Shown here one piece after another: positions 22,135 to 33,582 of a stretch of DNA of 64,000 nucleotides. The DNA comes from Salvia splendens (Eukaryota; Streptophyta; Magnoliopsida; Lamiales; Lamiaceae): positions 4,754,172-4,818,171 of the forward strand of contig NC_056033.1 of assembly GCF_004379255.2 (NCBI RefSeq). The letters are read 5' to 3'. The position numbers were made by a program, and so were the translations under genes. The notes beneath the pieces are model-generated. The model was not told the origin of the DNA. It did no database searches and was given only the letters and a program-made list of their open reading frames with translations. Each line of letters starts with the position of its first letter. The stretch's first letter is position 1.

Positions 22135-24862
22135 ATGGGGAGAGGGAGAGTGGAATTGAAGAGAATTGAGAACAAGATAAACAGACAGGTGACATTCTCA
22201 AAGAGAAGAAATGGGCTTCTCAAGAAAGCTTATGAGCTTTCTGTGCTTTGTGAAGCTGAGGTTGCCCTCATCATCTTCTCCAGCAGAGGCAAGCTCTATG
22301 AGTTTGCTACTACTAGGTACTAATACTATTTAATTAATTAATTATCCATGGAGTATAATTTTTCTTTTCACAAATGAAACCCTATGAATTTCTTATCCCT
22401 TGAATTCTGAAATCTCTTACAAAATTCAGCCAATTATTACAGGCATGCTTTAGGAAAGGATACACTGCAAGTGTTTTCTAAGATTTGAGTTGTAATTAGT
22501 TTATTTTTTGGTCTTTAGCTGAGCTATACTAAACTGGAAAGCTGGAATTAATAAATTTTTCTATCAAATTTGTATTGGTTCAAGAATGGTGCTTTTGTAT
22601 TTGGATTAAGAATTGATGCTTCGGACGTGGGGCCGACACGTTTCATAATTTGTAAGAGAATCATCAAAGAAGAAAGAATTACTGACTAGGTTTGTTGACC
22701 CTTCTTGGACCTCTGTGCAAGATCTAGGGTTTTCTCTCCTTTTTTTCTTCTTCCACCCTCTCTCTCTCTCTCTATGTGGAGTATATAATAGTAGTACATA
22801 TATTTGTGAGTGTACATGCACATATATATTCTTATTTGCTTGATAATATTGAGTGGGGTACCAAAAAAAAAATTGACGCAACTGCGCACAACACAGACCG
22901 TGAGAATAAAAAGCTTCAACTTTTGTCTGTTTTAATCATCATCACATTCTTAGATCTTCTGGTCTCTTTTTTCACTGGTTTTTACCCCCCCCCCCCCCCC
23001 TCTCTTGATTTATTTTATGTGAAATAGCAGTCTATACAAGTAGCAGCCTCTCCAATTTTTTGTAGGCCTATGTGGCAGTGGGATATTCTGGGGAAAACTT
23101 TTTTGTTCTTGAGTGATCAAACACTCACACTTTCAGTCAACAATTTCGTTTTTAAAATATTGTAGTAGTGAATAATTAATATTTTTAGGTAGCTGAGGCA
23201 AATTATTAATGATACTTGTTTTTATTAGAAACAAAATTAATTTCCCTTACTTTAGTTCACACTGATCTGTTTACTGCTAGAAATTATGTACATGTGAAAT
23301 TGCACTAACTGTGAAATACTGCATCCGTCTCAGTTTAAGAGTCACATTTTGCCATTTAAGTCCGTCTCAATTTAAGAGTCACATTTAGAATCTACCATAT
23401 TTGAACATAAAATTTAACCTCATTATTCATCAAATTTACACTCAAATGCCATTACTTTTATAAAAATAAAACAAAACAAAATTCTTAACATACAAAAAGT
23501 CAAAAAGGTCCCACTTTTCACTACCTCACTTCAATTATTACATATTCCAACAACCACTACCTCATTTCATTTATTACACACTCCACAAATTTCTTAAAAC
23601 CCGTGCTATAACTAAATCTTACTCTTATACTGGGACGAAGGGAGTAAATATTTATTGAAATTTCCCCTTTTTCCCTTAAGATCTTACCTTTTTGGATTTG
23701 ATTGGGAGACCATAGTATTTTTTCTTCTTCTGCGTGACACCTTTTTATTTAATGATGACATGGTTTAGCCTCCCTTTACTTATTACTACTAGAATTGTAG
23801 TATATTCAATTAGTTTAAAGTAGGAGTATTTATTTTTGCAGCACGACCGAGACCCTTGAACGTTACCATCGTTGCTCTTTAAATCATCAAGAAAATAGTG
23901 GGGAAGGAGAAACACAGGTTTAATTAGTTAGTAATATTTTCATTTTGTATGACAATAATCACATATATTTAGTGGAGTGTACAATATATGTTTTTTTTGT
24001 GATATCAAAATAGAGTTGGTACCAGGAGTTCTCAAAATTGAAGGCCAAGTATGAATCTCTTCAAAGAACTCAAAGGTCATTCACACAATTCAGTCTCAAT
24101 ATGTTTTATTTTTGTTTATACATTATAATACTATAAATAGTTGGTAAAGATCTTAGTATATAATTTGATAATAAAGGCATCTGCTCGGTGAAAATCTGGG
24201 AACATTGAGCTCCAAGGAGTTGCAAAATCTTGAAAAACAACTTGAAGGAGCTCTTGCCCAAGCCAGGCAAAGGAAGGTATTGCTTTTCAAATTTATACTT
24301 TTAAGAATTTAATTTTCCCACGTCTTTTAATTTACTTGTTTCGTGGGAATATATAATGAAGTGTTTATTCCTTGACTTTTTTAGTTTAATCTTAATCTTC
24401 GCAAAATATATACTGGATATTTCACATTGCATACATGCTTCAATCCTTTTTTTCCCTCGTGTTATTTCAGAAACATATGTTGATGGAAGAAATGGAAGAG
24501 CTAGGCAGAAAGGTAAATCATTAAAATTCATTTGGAGATTAATTAGACCAATCTCATACTTATTATTATGCCCTGGGGTGGAAAAGACTAAAATATTATG
24601 AGATCGATATGAAAATTAAAAAAAGTCAAATTGATTAATTTTGTTGATGAAATTTGATGGTTAAATATATGGTGGCAGGAAAGGCAGATAGGAGACATGA
24701 ACAAGCAGCTCAAGATTAGAGTGTCACTTGAAATGTCCTCGGTAAGTATATTTATTATATTTGTCCCAAACAATTAATAAGCTATTTTTATTTAAACAAA
24801 AATGCACAACCAAACAATTAAAATTAATTAATATAGTACTACTCCATTTCTTAAAAACTATA

Positions 24863-24906
<44 letters not shown>

Positions 24907-25280
24907 TAATAATAAATATTGTTACTATAATGCTTAAATTGCTTAATTGTAATAGTGACGACATTTTTGCTATAATGCAGGTAGAGGCAGAAGACCAACA
25001 ACGTACGGGAGCCCTTTCGTTGCCATGGAACGAAGGTGGTGCCGCCGCAACGTCAGCTGGAACCGGTGGCTTTCCCCTCCTCCCAACACCTCCAGAAGTT
25101 GAACCAGAACCTATTTTACAGATAGGGTATATATATAATTCACACACATACACACACTCTAGCTAAGTAAATATATATAGATAATTAAATTGGTAATATT
25201 GCAGGTATAATCACTATAATGTTGGAGAAGGATCATCTGCTGCTGTGGACACTAATTTCATCCAAGGATGGACTCTTTGA
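22135..25280 (+). CDS. AGL6: AGL6-like MIKC-type MADS-box transcription factor
   Basis: Eight exons, 22135-22316, 23842-23917, 24014-24075, 24177-24276, 24471-24512, 24679-24741, 24981-25126 and 25205-25280, join to 248 residues. The 182-bp first exon and the 62, 100 and 42-bp exons are the standard MIKC sizes. Residues 1-60 are the MADS domain ([14 protein letters not shown] onward). The K domain contains [21 protein letters not shown] and [16 protein letters not shown], which is AGL6-type. The C-terminus has the AGL6 motifs EPILQIGY and the ending [14 protein letters not shown] proteins of this clade bind CArG boxes as dimers and tetramers in the nucleus and act in floral meristem and flower-organ identity. 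Intron 1 is 1525 bp with a MITE and a poly-C run. SEPALLATA is the nearest alternative, but the C-terminal motifs favour AGL6. Confidence 0.95.
23319..23644. mobile_element. Stowaway-type MITE in AGL6 intron 1
   Basis: The 326-bp element lies between TA dinucleotides. The right end in reverse complement is ctcccttcgtcccag, and the left end ctgcatccgtctcag is a diverged partner. The left terminal unit (gtctca-tttaagagtcacattt) is present twice in a row, about 40 bp apart. Confidence 0.75.
24863..24905. repeat. (TAA)n microsatellite in AGL6 intron 6
   Basis: There are about 14 uninterrupted TAA units, then a broken stretch with taatgataat. It lies in intron 6, about 75 bp before exon 7. Confidence 0.95.
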
Positions 25281-27468
25281 CTTTCTTCCTCACTACTCCT
25301 ATCTCCATTTCCATATAATGTTTAGTTGTTACATTATTTTTATGTGCTTTTGTCATGCAATTAATATTAGAGAGAGAGAGAGAGAGATATGTTTATGAAT
25401 CTAAGTGAGACTGGGAGATATAATGTGATTAAGTTTGGGTTTGTACTTGTCTCAATAACCTTTTTCGTTATGTGAGTAATTATTGCTAATTGATTATCTT
25501 TTTTATGCTAATCAATGCTTCTTATCCATTTCATTAAAGTAGTCAGGAATGATATCACCAATTTTGATTTGTCAAACTAAGTCTGCTTTATTTCTATATA
25601 AGTTTAATTGAATTGGGAACTTAAAATCCTATTAATAGACCTTTTTATTGAATCGTGAGATTTATGGGCCTACATTAGATTCGTGGGCCCATTGAAAATT
25701 ATGTCTATGTCCAATATGATAAGTTGAGGCAACCTCGGCCCACTTAGGCTAGTACTGTAGTCATTCATGTTGCTCTGTATCATCGTCATTTCGGTTCAAG
25801 CATTTTATTTATAAAAAAAAAATTTAACTTCTAGGTAACCCAAAGTATTCTTTTGTGCCATAATCTTTTTCTTTTTGTTTATGACTCATAATAGTAATTA
25901 TTTCCACTCTATTTAGTTCTATCGATTTATACTTTAAATTTCCTCTTCTTCCAACTAATTTCCTAACAAATAATTGCAATAAGGTGAACTTGAATAATCA
26001 TATTTAAAACAATTATACTATTTCACGTGCTTACGAAACCATCCAACAATTTTATGTATGAACTAATGTTCATAAAAGATTTATATAAAACGAAATCCTC
26101 AAATTGTCACTATTTTTCAAAATATACATAAGAAATTTTAAAAATATAGGAAACAAAATTATTTTGTGCACAATCCAGCATTTACCAAATGAATCTAGTT
26201 GGGCTCAGATTTTAAAATAAGGCCCAACCTTGCCCACTTTAATTATGAGTCTGGACCTAGCTATTCCTCAAGTTGTGTGGGCCTCACACGGCTGGGGTTG
26301 AAACGGGGATCCGGCCCACTTGACAATCTTACCTGGCTAAAACTACTTGATTTTGTTTGTATTCGTACATGTGAATGTGATTACTAAAATTCAATTCAAA
26401 CATTAATGAATTTTTATGACGTATTTACATGTTGCAAAAAAACTATTAATGTAATAAATCCAATAAATTTAGAGAAAGAAATATAGAGAGAAACTTGGAA
26501 GATGAATAAAATTAAAATAGTATTATAGATAAAAATATAAAATTATTACTAGCAAATAAGAAAATCAAAATTCACAACATCTGGATGGCATGCTACGAGT
26601 GGGTTGTCTCTGTTGATTGTGTCATTGTGCTAATTAATGCACGCACATGGGCGAGCTATTTCATCTGCAACGACGTGCTCAGGATATTGAGGAATGAGCA
26701 CTGTCATACCAGCTCTCATGCCTACTGGAGTACAAACTACCATCATCTTTTCTTTTTTGTCAATCTCATTTATATCTTGCGCAAGTTCAGTTATTCCTTG
26801 TACTACTTGTCTGCTAGTTCCACTCAGATTCAACGCCTCAAAATAATTTTTTATGCTAGACAAGATAATGATGAGATACAATACGAGATAAGCTATAAAG
26901 AGGATTATCTAAGACTAAATTAATCATAGAGTGAGGATGAGATGAATAATCATGATACAATTTGTTGTGACAGAATAGAACAATTGTGTAATCGAGACAA
27001 ACAGAAACGTAAAGAGACACAGAATTTACGTGGTTCACCAACGTTGAGTTGGCTACGTCCACGGGCAGAAAACGGAGAACAGATTGTATTCACTATTCAG
27101 ATTGTTTTCAGATTACAGAGCTATGCGGCCTACTTCTATATAAATAGGCATACAGACGACATGCTAAGCACAATATAACAATTAGGGTCTAAAACAGAAA
27201 CACGAGACCTCCGTTCCACTTGCGGCAAACTATACCGATTCAATGCATACTAACACAATTTAATCTTGGCCGGAGGTGAAGCCAGGAATTTAAAATTGGA
27301 GGGCCCAAACTATAGTTAATAATTATGAGATATTATGTCGTTGAAGCTGAAAATAATTGTAGTAGGGTTTGCATTAGATAGATAAGTAATGAGAGAAAAT
27401 AAAAATAGGAGTGTTGGACAAAGTAATGACCTAGAGCATGCTAGGCTTCATAAGGTATCATGGTACCA
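25281..27468. other. AGL6 3' flank and intergenic DNA
   Basis: The AGL6 3' UTR probably ends in the first few hundred bases, which contain a (GA)n run at about 25370-25388. Beyond that the DNA is AT-rich. At about 27280-27320 a motif ggaggtgaagccaggaattt with gagggccc resembles the terminus of hAT-type elements, but no partner end was found. No gene is supported. Confidence 0.5.
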
Positions 27469-27777
27469 TGATACGTGCATATCTATATGAAGATCCCATA
27501 TCTTTATTAATTAGTTAATTAGCGATTTGTCATATCTTTTCCATATATGTTTAGGATATTTTCTTGTTCCTTAAGTTGGAGTATCCACTATTATAAATAG
27601 TGGATATTGTTATTCATTTGGATCAATCAAGAAATAAAATACTTTCTCTCACTCGTCTTCTTTTTCCAAAAGTGCGCAACGCACAAACCCTAGAATTCGA
27701 CGCCGGATTGATCGATGGACAAAGCTCCCGCGATGTTCGACGCGAACTTCGACCGTTAAGGAACTCCGTCCTTAACA
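27469..27777 (+). repeat. 5' LTR of the gypsy-derived element
   Basis: This 309-bp terminal repeat is paired with 29220-29529. It contains a TATA-like tataaatagtgg at about 27592-27603, a plausible promoter. Confidence 0.88.
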
Positions 27778-27802
27778 ATTGGTGCTTTCATTGAGAGTAC
27801 GC

Positions 27803-29200
27803 ATGGCTTGTTACACCACCGAGGATATCGTTTCCCTATGTGACCGGATAACGGCTTTCTGCAATAGATTAAACATGAGATTGGACGCGATGGACGAACG
27901 TGAGCAACCCGGATATCAACATTACAGCCACCATCAGCCACTGACAGCAGCATATGAACAACCGCCATATGCGAGCTTCAATTCCGGAGTTAGCAACACC
28001 GGCTGGCCACCACCACCAACTGCCCATGTGCCACTACAATATCCGGCGCCGGCCTACGTCACGCCGTGGCAAACAACGGTTGATCCCTACTTCGACAACC
28101 AGTCACAACCCTACTTCCACTACCAGCCGCCTTTGTTATATCAACCCGATCCGGAACCGGCATCAACATACAGCTATCCGCCGTTCATCAACACGGGATT
28201 TGCGACCTACGAACTGCCCACCCCTGTGTGTTACCCGATATCGTACATGGGTCACTATCAGCCACCTTCGACAGATCTCCTAAAGCCTAACCCCAGCGAC
28301 ACTAATGGACAGCCACCTGATGCTGAGAGAGGTGAGAGATCAAGGGAATTGGGGCCGGAGAACCCCGAGGTGTCGAATTCTGCATTGAAAGAAGAAATCT
28401 CCAGCGAATTAAGTGATGCGGATTCACGCGTGGTGTACTCAGACCAAGACGTGGAGACCGATTCCAAGGTGAAAGGGAATCGGGCATTTACTATGAGAGA
28501 GCTGCTCAATGAATTGAAAAATGGAGATGTGAGTGTCAACGATGGCAGAGAGTCTGGTACTCCTCACAGCCAACAAAACTCAGCACTGCATATCGAGCAG
28601 AACAATGCTGCTGTGGAGTTGTTTAATAGCACCGCAAGTCTTGATGAGGAAGGTAGATCTCGTCATAGGATTATTCCATTTGCTGCCAGGAGATATGCAA
28701 CTGCCTTAGAAAGGAATCCTAATGAGAATGGACGCTATGTAGATTATCTTACCCACAGACAGTCACCAACACTTGACGACAATCCAGATAGCATTTTGGG
28801 TGGTGATGGGCATGATTTGAGGGAACAAGACCATAGGATGCTTAGTCCATCGAGTTTGGATGATCAAAAGACTATTGCAAACTTGGCAATAAATACTAAG
28901 GATGCGAAGGTTGTGGCAAGGTTTGAAATTAAATGGATTGCCGAAGTTGTTGCAGGAGGACTCGGGAATCTTAAGGCTGGTGAAGCATACCAGGATGTTA
29001 TTGATGAAGATGGTGAAGGGAGACGCTTAAGCATTCGGTGTGCGTTTGATCCAGGAGGGAGAACTCGCCAAAGCTTCTGTTCGCGTCGCTCTTCGTCGCC
29101 AAAGCTTCTGTTCGCGTCGCTCTTCGTCGCCAAAGCTTCTGTTCGCGTCGCTCTTCGTTGTGTCGTGGTTTCCACCGTTCCCACCTTGAGGACAAGGTAG
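27803..29200 (+). CDS. Single ORF of the gypsy-derived element, function unknown
   Basis: An uninterrupted frame of 465 codons starts at ATG 27803, 25 bp after the LTR. An N-terminal helix-like segment (EDIVSLCDRITAFCNRLNMR) is followed by a Tyr/Pro-rich region of about 120 residues, an acidic Ser/Glu-rich middle, and a tail ending in a section written by three 31-bp repeats. I see no zinc knuckle, protease, RT or integrase motif. The position and the leading helix would suit a Gag, but I do not recognise the family, and captured host sequence is possible. The open frame across about 1.4 kb, despite LTR divergence of about 5%, is unusual for a dead element. Confidence 0.6.
   Translation: MACYTTEDIVSLCDRITAFCNRLNMRLDAMDEREQPGYQHYSHHQPLTAAYEQPPYASFNSGVSNTGWPPPPTAHVPLQYPAPAYVTPWQTTVDPYFDNQSQPYFHYQPPLLYQPDPEPASTYSYPPFINTGFATYELPTPVCYPISYMGHYQPPSTDLLKPNPSDTNGQPPDAERGERSRELGPENPEVSNSALKEEISSELSDADSRVVYSDQDVETDSKVKGNRAFTMRELLNELKNGDVSVNDGRESGTPHSQQNSALHIEQNNAAVELFNSTASLDEEGRSRHRIIPFAARRYATALERNPNENGRYVDYLTHRQSPTLDDNPDSILGGDGHDLREQDHRMLSPSSLDDQKTIANLAINTKDAKVVARFEIKWIAEVVAGGLGNLKAGEAYQDVIDEDGEGRRLSIRCAFDPGGRTRQSFCSRRSSSPKLLFASLFVAKASVRVALRCVVVSTVPTLRTR
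29068..29160 (+). repeat. Three tandem copies of a 31-bp unit
   Basis: Units at 29068-29098, 29099-29129 and 29130-29160 each begin ccaaagcttctgttcgcgtc. The first two are identical and the third has one change. Because 31 is not a multiple of three, each copy is read in a different frame of the same ORF without meeting a stop. Confidence 0.95.
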
Positions 29201-29219
29201 ATTTTAACCGCGGGTGAGT

Positions 29220-29529
29220 TGATACGTGCATATCTATATGAAGATCCCCATATCTTTATTAATTAGTTAATTAGCGATTTGTCATATCTTTTCCATATAT
29301 GTTTAGGATATTTTCTTGTTCCTTAACTTAGGGTATCCACTATTATAAATAGTGGACATTGTTATTCATTTGGATCAATCAAGAAATAAAATACTTTCTC
29401 TCACTCATCTTCTTTTTCCAAAAGTGCGCAACGCACAAACCCTAGAATTCGATTCCGGATTGATCGACGGGCAAAGCTCCCGCGACATTCAACGCGAACT
29501 TCGACCGTTAAGGAACTTCGTCCCTAACA
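29220..29529 (+). repeat. 3' LTR of the gypsy-derived element
   Basis: This 310-bp partner of 27469-27777 has about fifteen substitutions and one extra C. Confidence 0.88.
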
Positions 29530-29634
29530 TACCCACTACGCCATATTTACTCTTTATAATTGGTGGAGAACCTACTCCCCCACTTAACTTTGCCCTTGAA
29601 CTTGGCATTCTAGTACGTAACTGAAAAAGATACA

Positions 29635-29637
<3 letters not shown>

Positions 29638-29671
<34 letters not shown>
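29638..29671. repeat. (TA)n microsatellite
   Basis: This is a pure TA run of about 16 units, 350 bp downstream of the SOC1 stop codon. Confidence 0.95.
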
Positions 29672-29675
<4 letters not shown>

Positions 29676-30019
29676 AGCTCGTGAGGAAAAAAAAAACCGA
29701 ACAAGAGATAAATTTAGACATGACCTTTAGTTACAAGTAGACGTGACAATCGAAAAATCTATACATATACATATAAAATGAGTCATGCATAAAAAAGTTG
29801 TCATTAATAAATAATTCATCAGAACCATGATCTGAAAAATACCACATTCCATCACAGCCAAAACGAAACAAATGTGGTTTAACAGATGCAGTAGGCACAA
29901 ATTATTTGCAGTTTCTAGGTGCAAACATAAAAAATAAAATAAGCAATAATATGCATATAAACAGACATAGGTTACTAAAGCTAGGAAGTTGGCTAGCTTT
30001 AATTAATTTTATTCACATA

Positions 30020-30333
30020 CTATTTCTGGTAAGGGCGCTTATGCCTCGTCTCAGGCAGCCCTATGAACAACTCCGTCTCCACATCAGACACCTCACTGAT
30101 CTCCGCAGACGGCACCACTGCTCTCTCCTCGTTCGATCCTCCTCCTCCTCCCCCTCCGCCTCGTGCTTGAAGTCCAAACTGCAACCCCTTATAATTAGTA
30201 GTTGCAATTTTGTCTTAGAATTCCAAAAACATCTCAAATTTGAAATTGATTGTTCCCTAGAAATATTTTACATCAATAGGGTATGAAATGGACTATGTCC
30301 ATGATCATATTATATCAATTTGGAGGGTGTCAC

Positions 30334-30418
<85 letters not shown>

Positions 30419-33400
30419 TGAAATTACCTTCTCACACAGCATTGCATTTTCAGCAGCTAGGGCTTTCTCCTATATTTAAAATATGCATACAAATATATTA
30501 ATTCTTTATGCAATTTTCAAACCAAGTAATTTATTAATAAAAGCACATCAAATGATTTTTTTGTAAGGATTAATTGATTTACCTTTTCCTTCAAATGCTC
30601 GATCTGCTGCTTGTACACTTGCATCTATATACATAAAAAAAATAATTAAAAAAAAATCCAGTCTTGTGCAAGCAACCCTATCGATGTATAAATCATACCT
30701 TTCGTGCACGAATGGTGGTGACACTGCGCTCCAGCTGCTGCTCGAGCTGCTGCAGCTCCTCGATGGTGCACGGCCCTAAACCTTCACCAAGTAGCTTCCT
30801 AGATAGGGAAAATTGAACTATATATCAAAATTTCTTCTAAGAATTTGTAGACAACAACATATATATATATTGGAATCAAGAAATTCAAACCGCTTTGATG
30901 ATTCCAGCTGCTCGATTTTCTTGATCATGCTTGCAGCTTCGTGCTTCAATTGCTGCAGGTTGATGAGAAACTTGTCAATAAATACAAGGCTAATGAAATT
31001 TGCAATATTTTTGACAATCAAGAAACATTTGATGAAAAACCTGCATATTATGCTCCGAAGGTGGATTGTTAGCTTGGCTATCTTTAGTATACTTCTGGTA
31101 ACGCTCGATTGTCTCGTGCATGCTAACAAGATTACACATCAAATCAAATAAATTAGGTTAATTCAGATAGGTAGCATAAAATTTGAGATTAGAGAGATTC
31201 CCTGCTTGCAATTGACTTAACTAAGTTATTTTTAATTAAGTGATGTTGGAAAAAAATTAATCAATTTTCAATAAATATAAATTGATCTTGTGCCTGCATA
31301 ACATGAGTGCAACAAAATGTTCTATTTTTAGTTACATGATATTTTGAAGATTAACTGGAGCAATTTCTAACTTTTGGATAACTACTTATATTCGAGACAA
31401 TGACAAATCATCATGCATAAGCATTTTCAATGTCAAAATCTTCAAGTTTGTTAAGGCTAGGTATTAGTGAAAAACAGTCCATTAGAAATGAGGTCCCATG
31501 CATTTACTTCTGTTAAGCATTAGTCAAAATCTTTAAGTATGACACCTCTAAATATGGTGATATGAAAATTGATACACATATAGTACATGGCAAACTTATA
31601 ATTGAATATCATATAAATCTAATTTCGTAGCCAATAAATTATCCACTAAAAATCAAGTACTCACCAAAAGACTTTAGTGGAGTAGTTTCAAAAATGTAAG
31701 GCTGCATTGATTGTGGTAATAATTTTCTTCATGTACAATTACTCTTGTTTAATTGACATAACACAAGGGAACAATGACCAAGGTGAATAAGGAATCACAT
31801 TTTTTCTCTCGACTTAATTTCTTATAAATAGATGTCTTTCAATTTCATCACCAATTTCACTCACCTCCAAAGAGGGGTTTTCTCTTCTTTCTGAACAATT
31901 ACAAAATTAATCTTATCATATCAACATCTGTTTGTTTAATCTATCTATACTTCAATTGTAAAATCTTGTAATACACATACAACACACACATGTGATGATA
32001 CTTGAGTGTGACTGACTGCATAAAACTACACAAACACAATTACATACACACATGTATATATGCATGTATGTATACATGCTCTGAGCAAGTAAAGAGAGAA
32101 TCTTTAAGCATATGGAGTACTCCTATGTGATTTAAGTAATAAAAAGGAGGTAAGAGATGAGGCATAGGCAAATAAAGAAATGTGTGCAAAGTGTTATTGG
32201 TATCAGCAACATTGTATATGGAAGTCCGTACAAGCATTTGGTGCACAATAAAGGATTCCATGAGTGTGATGCAAAGGAAACATATCAAGACCATGGCCTC
32301 TTCATCAAAGACAAGATAGATGCTCTTGCAACAATGTAAGTGTACTACAATCTTGACAACTGGCCTTTGCCATATTTATCCTTCAAAAAACTAAATGTAT
32401 ATATACCCACTCTCCATCACTCCTGCTCCACTAAACACCAATTTATCTAGTACTACTCTATTATCTTTTCCATCATCACATTTTTCTATAAAATCAATCT
32501 CTAAGCTTTACTTGCAGATGTATCACATTTGCATATCAAGATTTGCATCTCATTTTATAGCCCTCTACTCTAGCTAGCTACTCTAGATTTAAAGCTCAGA
32601 ATTGTATGAGATGATAACACTTGGCTTTGTAATTATTCAAGAAAACTAAAAAGTCGACTGCTTTTAAATAAATTTGATGCGATCAAGAAACTAAAAACAA
32701 GATTGCTAGCATTAGTTTGTTTTGAATCAAGAAATGATGTACTATAATTCGATGAAGAGTTAAGGAAATTATCTAACACAAATCAACCGAAAAATCAAAC
32801 ACCTTTTCCGTAGAGGAAAAAAAGAAGAATGTTATGATTGTAATCATTGAATCCGTTTACATATAGTGATACACAAATTAACCCCAAATATCAATTGAAA
32901 ATTTCACATATTTTCCCAATTTTTTCCGTACATATGATATCATAGTTCATCTCTTCCTCAACCAAGAACAGGCAGCATTAAATGAAATGATAGACACATG
33001 TACACATACATACATACATACACATAGAAACTCACACATACTAGGATAAAAATCCCATCTTTGAAACCCCAATTCATCATACATGAGAAGTGGCTTCAAT
33101 TTCAATTTCAGGAGGCAGAAAATTAGGACAATGAACAAAATCGCTAGATTTGATGCACAATAAACAAAAGAATTGAAAAACGGATTCATCGCTTAAAGGG
33201 CAATCAAATCAGTAGCAGTTAATGAAAGAGAAATTTTTTTTGTCCATGAAACAGACTGTACGGACAAAATCACCCCTCCTTCAATTCCTCCCACAAATGG
33301 AAAGATCTGGGCAAGCCTAGCTAAAAACCTAAACTTGGAGAAGAAGAATCCATGATCCCACAAAACCCACCACCCCAAGTCGTGTGAAATCAAGAATTAC

Positions 33401-33582
33401 CTTGAGCTTGCAAATTCATGGAGCTTGCCTCTAGGGGAGAAGATGATGAGTGCCACCTCAGCATCGCAGAGAACTGAGAGCTCAAAGGCCTTCTTCAGCA
33501 GACCATTTCTCCTCTTCGAGAAGGTCACTTGCCTGCTTGTGGCGTTCTCAATACGCCGCATCTGAGTCTTCCCTCTCACCAT
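30020..33582 (-). CDS. SOC1: SOC1-like (TM3 clade) MADS-box transcription factor
   Basis: Seven exons, 33401-33582, 31041-31122, 30891-30952, 30699-30798, 30583-30624, 30429-30470 and 30020-30178, join in frame to 222 residues. The MADS domain starts [20 protein letters not shown] and is followed by [13 protein letters not shown] and a K domain with [20 protein letters not shown], all SOC1-type. The C-terminus has the SOC1 motif, here [18 protein letters not shown]1 integrates photoperiod, vernalisation, age and gibberellin signals to promote flowering and acts as a nuclear DNA-binding dimer. Exon 7 encodes a run of seven Gly from a GGA-rich tract, which I do not recall from SOC1 proteins. 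Intron 1 is 2.28 kb. The in-frame codons upstream of ATG 33582 are 5' leader, since MVRGK is the fixed start of the family. Confidence 0.96.
30334..30413. repeat. (TAA)n microsatellite in SOC1 intron 6
   Basis: About 26 uninterrupted TAA units start 15 bases from the exon 6 donor site, which is at 30427-30428 on the minus strand. A run this long so close to a splice site may vary between individuals. Confidence 0.95.

Larger units (their letters stand above)
27469..29529 (+). mobile_element. Non-autonomous gypsy-derived LTR retrotransposon
   Basis: The element is 2061 bp. LTRs of 309 bp (27469-27777) and 310 bp (29220-29529) start tgatacgtgc and end taaca, and differ at roughly 5% of positions. 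Flanks are tacca and taccc, a near match for a 5-bp duplication. A primer-binding-site-like attggtgctttcattg follows the left LTR. Just before the right LTR the sequence encodes, in another frame, HLEDKVDF, the usual tail of gypsy pol polyproteins. Protease, RT, RNase H and integrase are absent, so this is an internally deleted, LARD-like element that would depend on a relative. It lies between AGL6 and SOC1, 490 bp beyond the SOC1 stop codon. Confidence 0.85.

Noticed and set aside
26585..27178. Short frames between AGL6 and the gypsy-derived element
   Set aside because: They have no domain, low coding character, and overlapping frames on both strands.
29906..30501. Plus-strand frames opposite SOC1 exons, including a poly-Ile/poly-Asn frame
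   Set aside because: They are the reverse strand of SOC1 exon 7 and translations of the TAA microsatellite.
32040..32577. Possible small exons inside SOC1 intron 1
   Set aside because: The MADS exons join in the standard phase without them, and the peptides have no similarity to MADS proteins.
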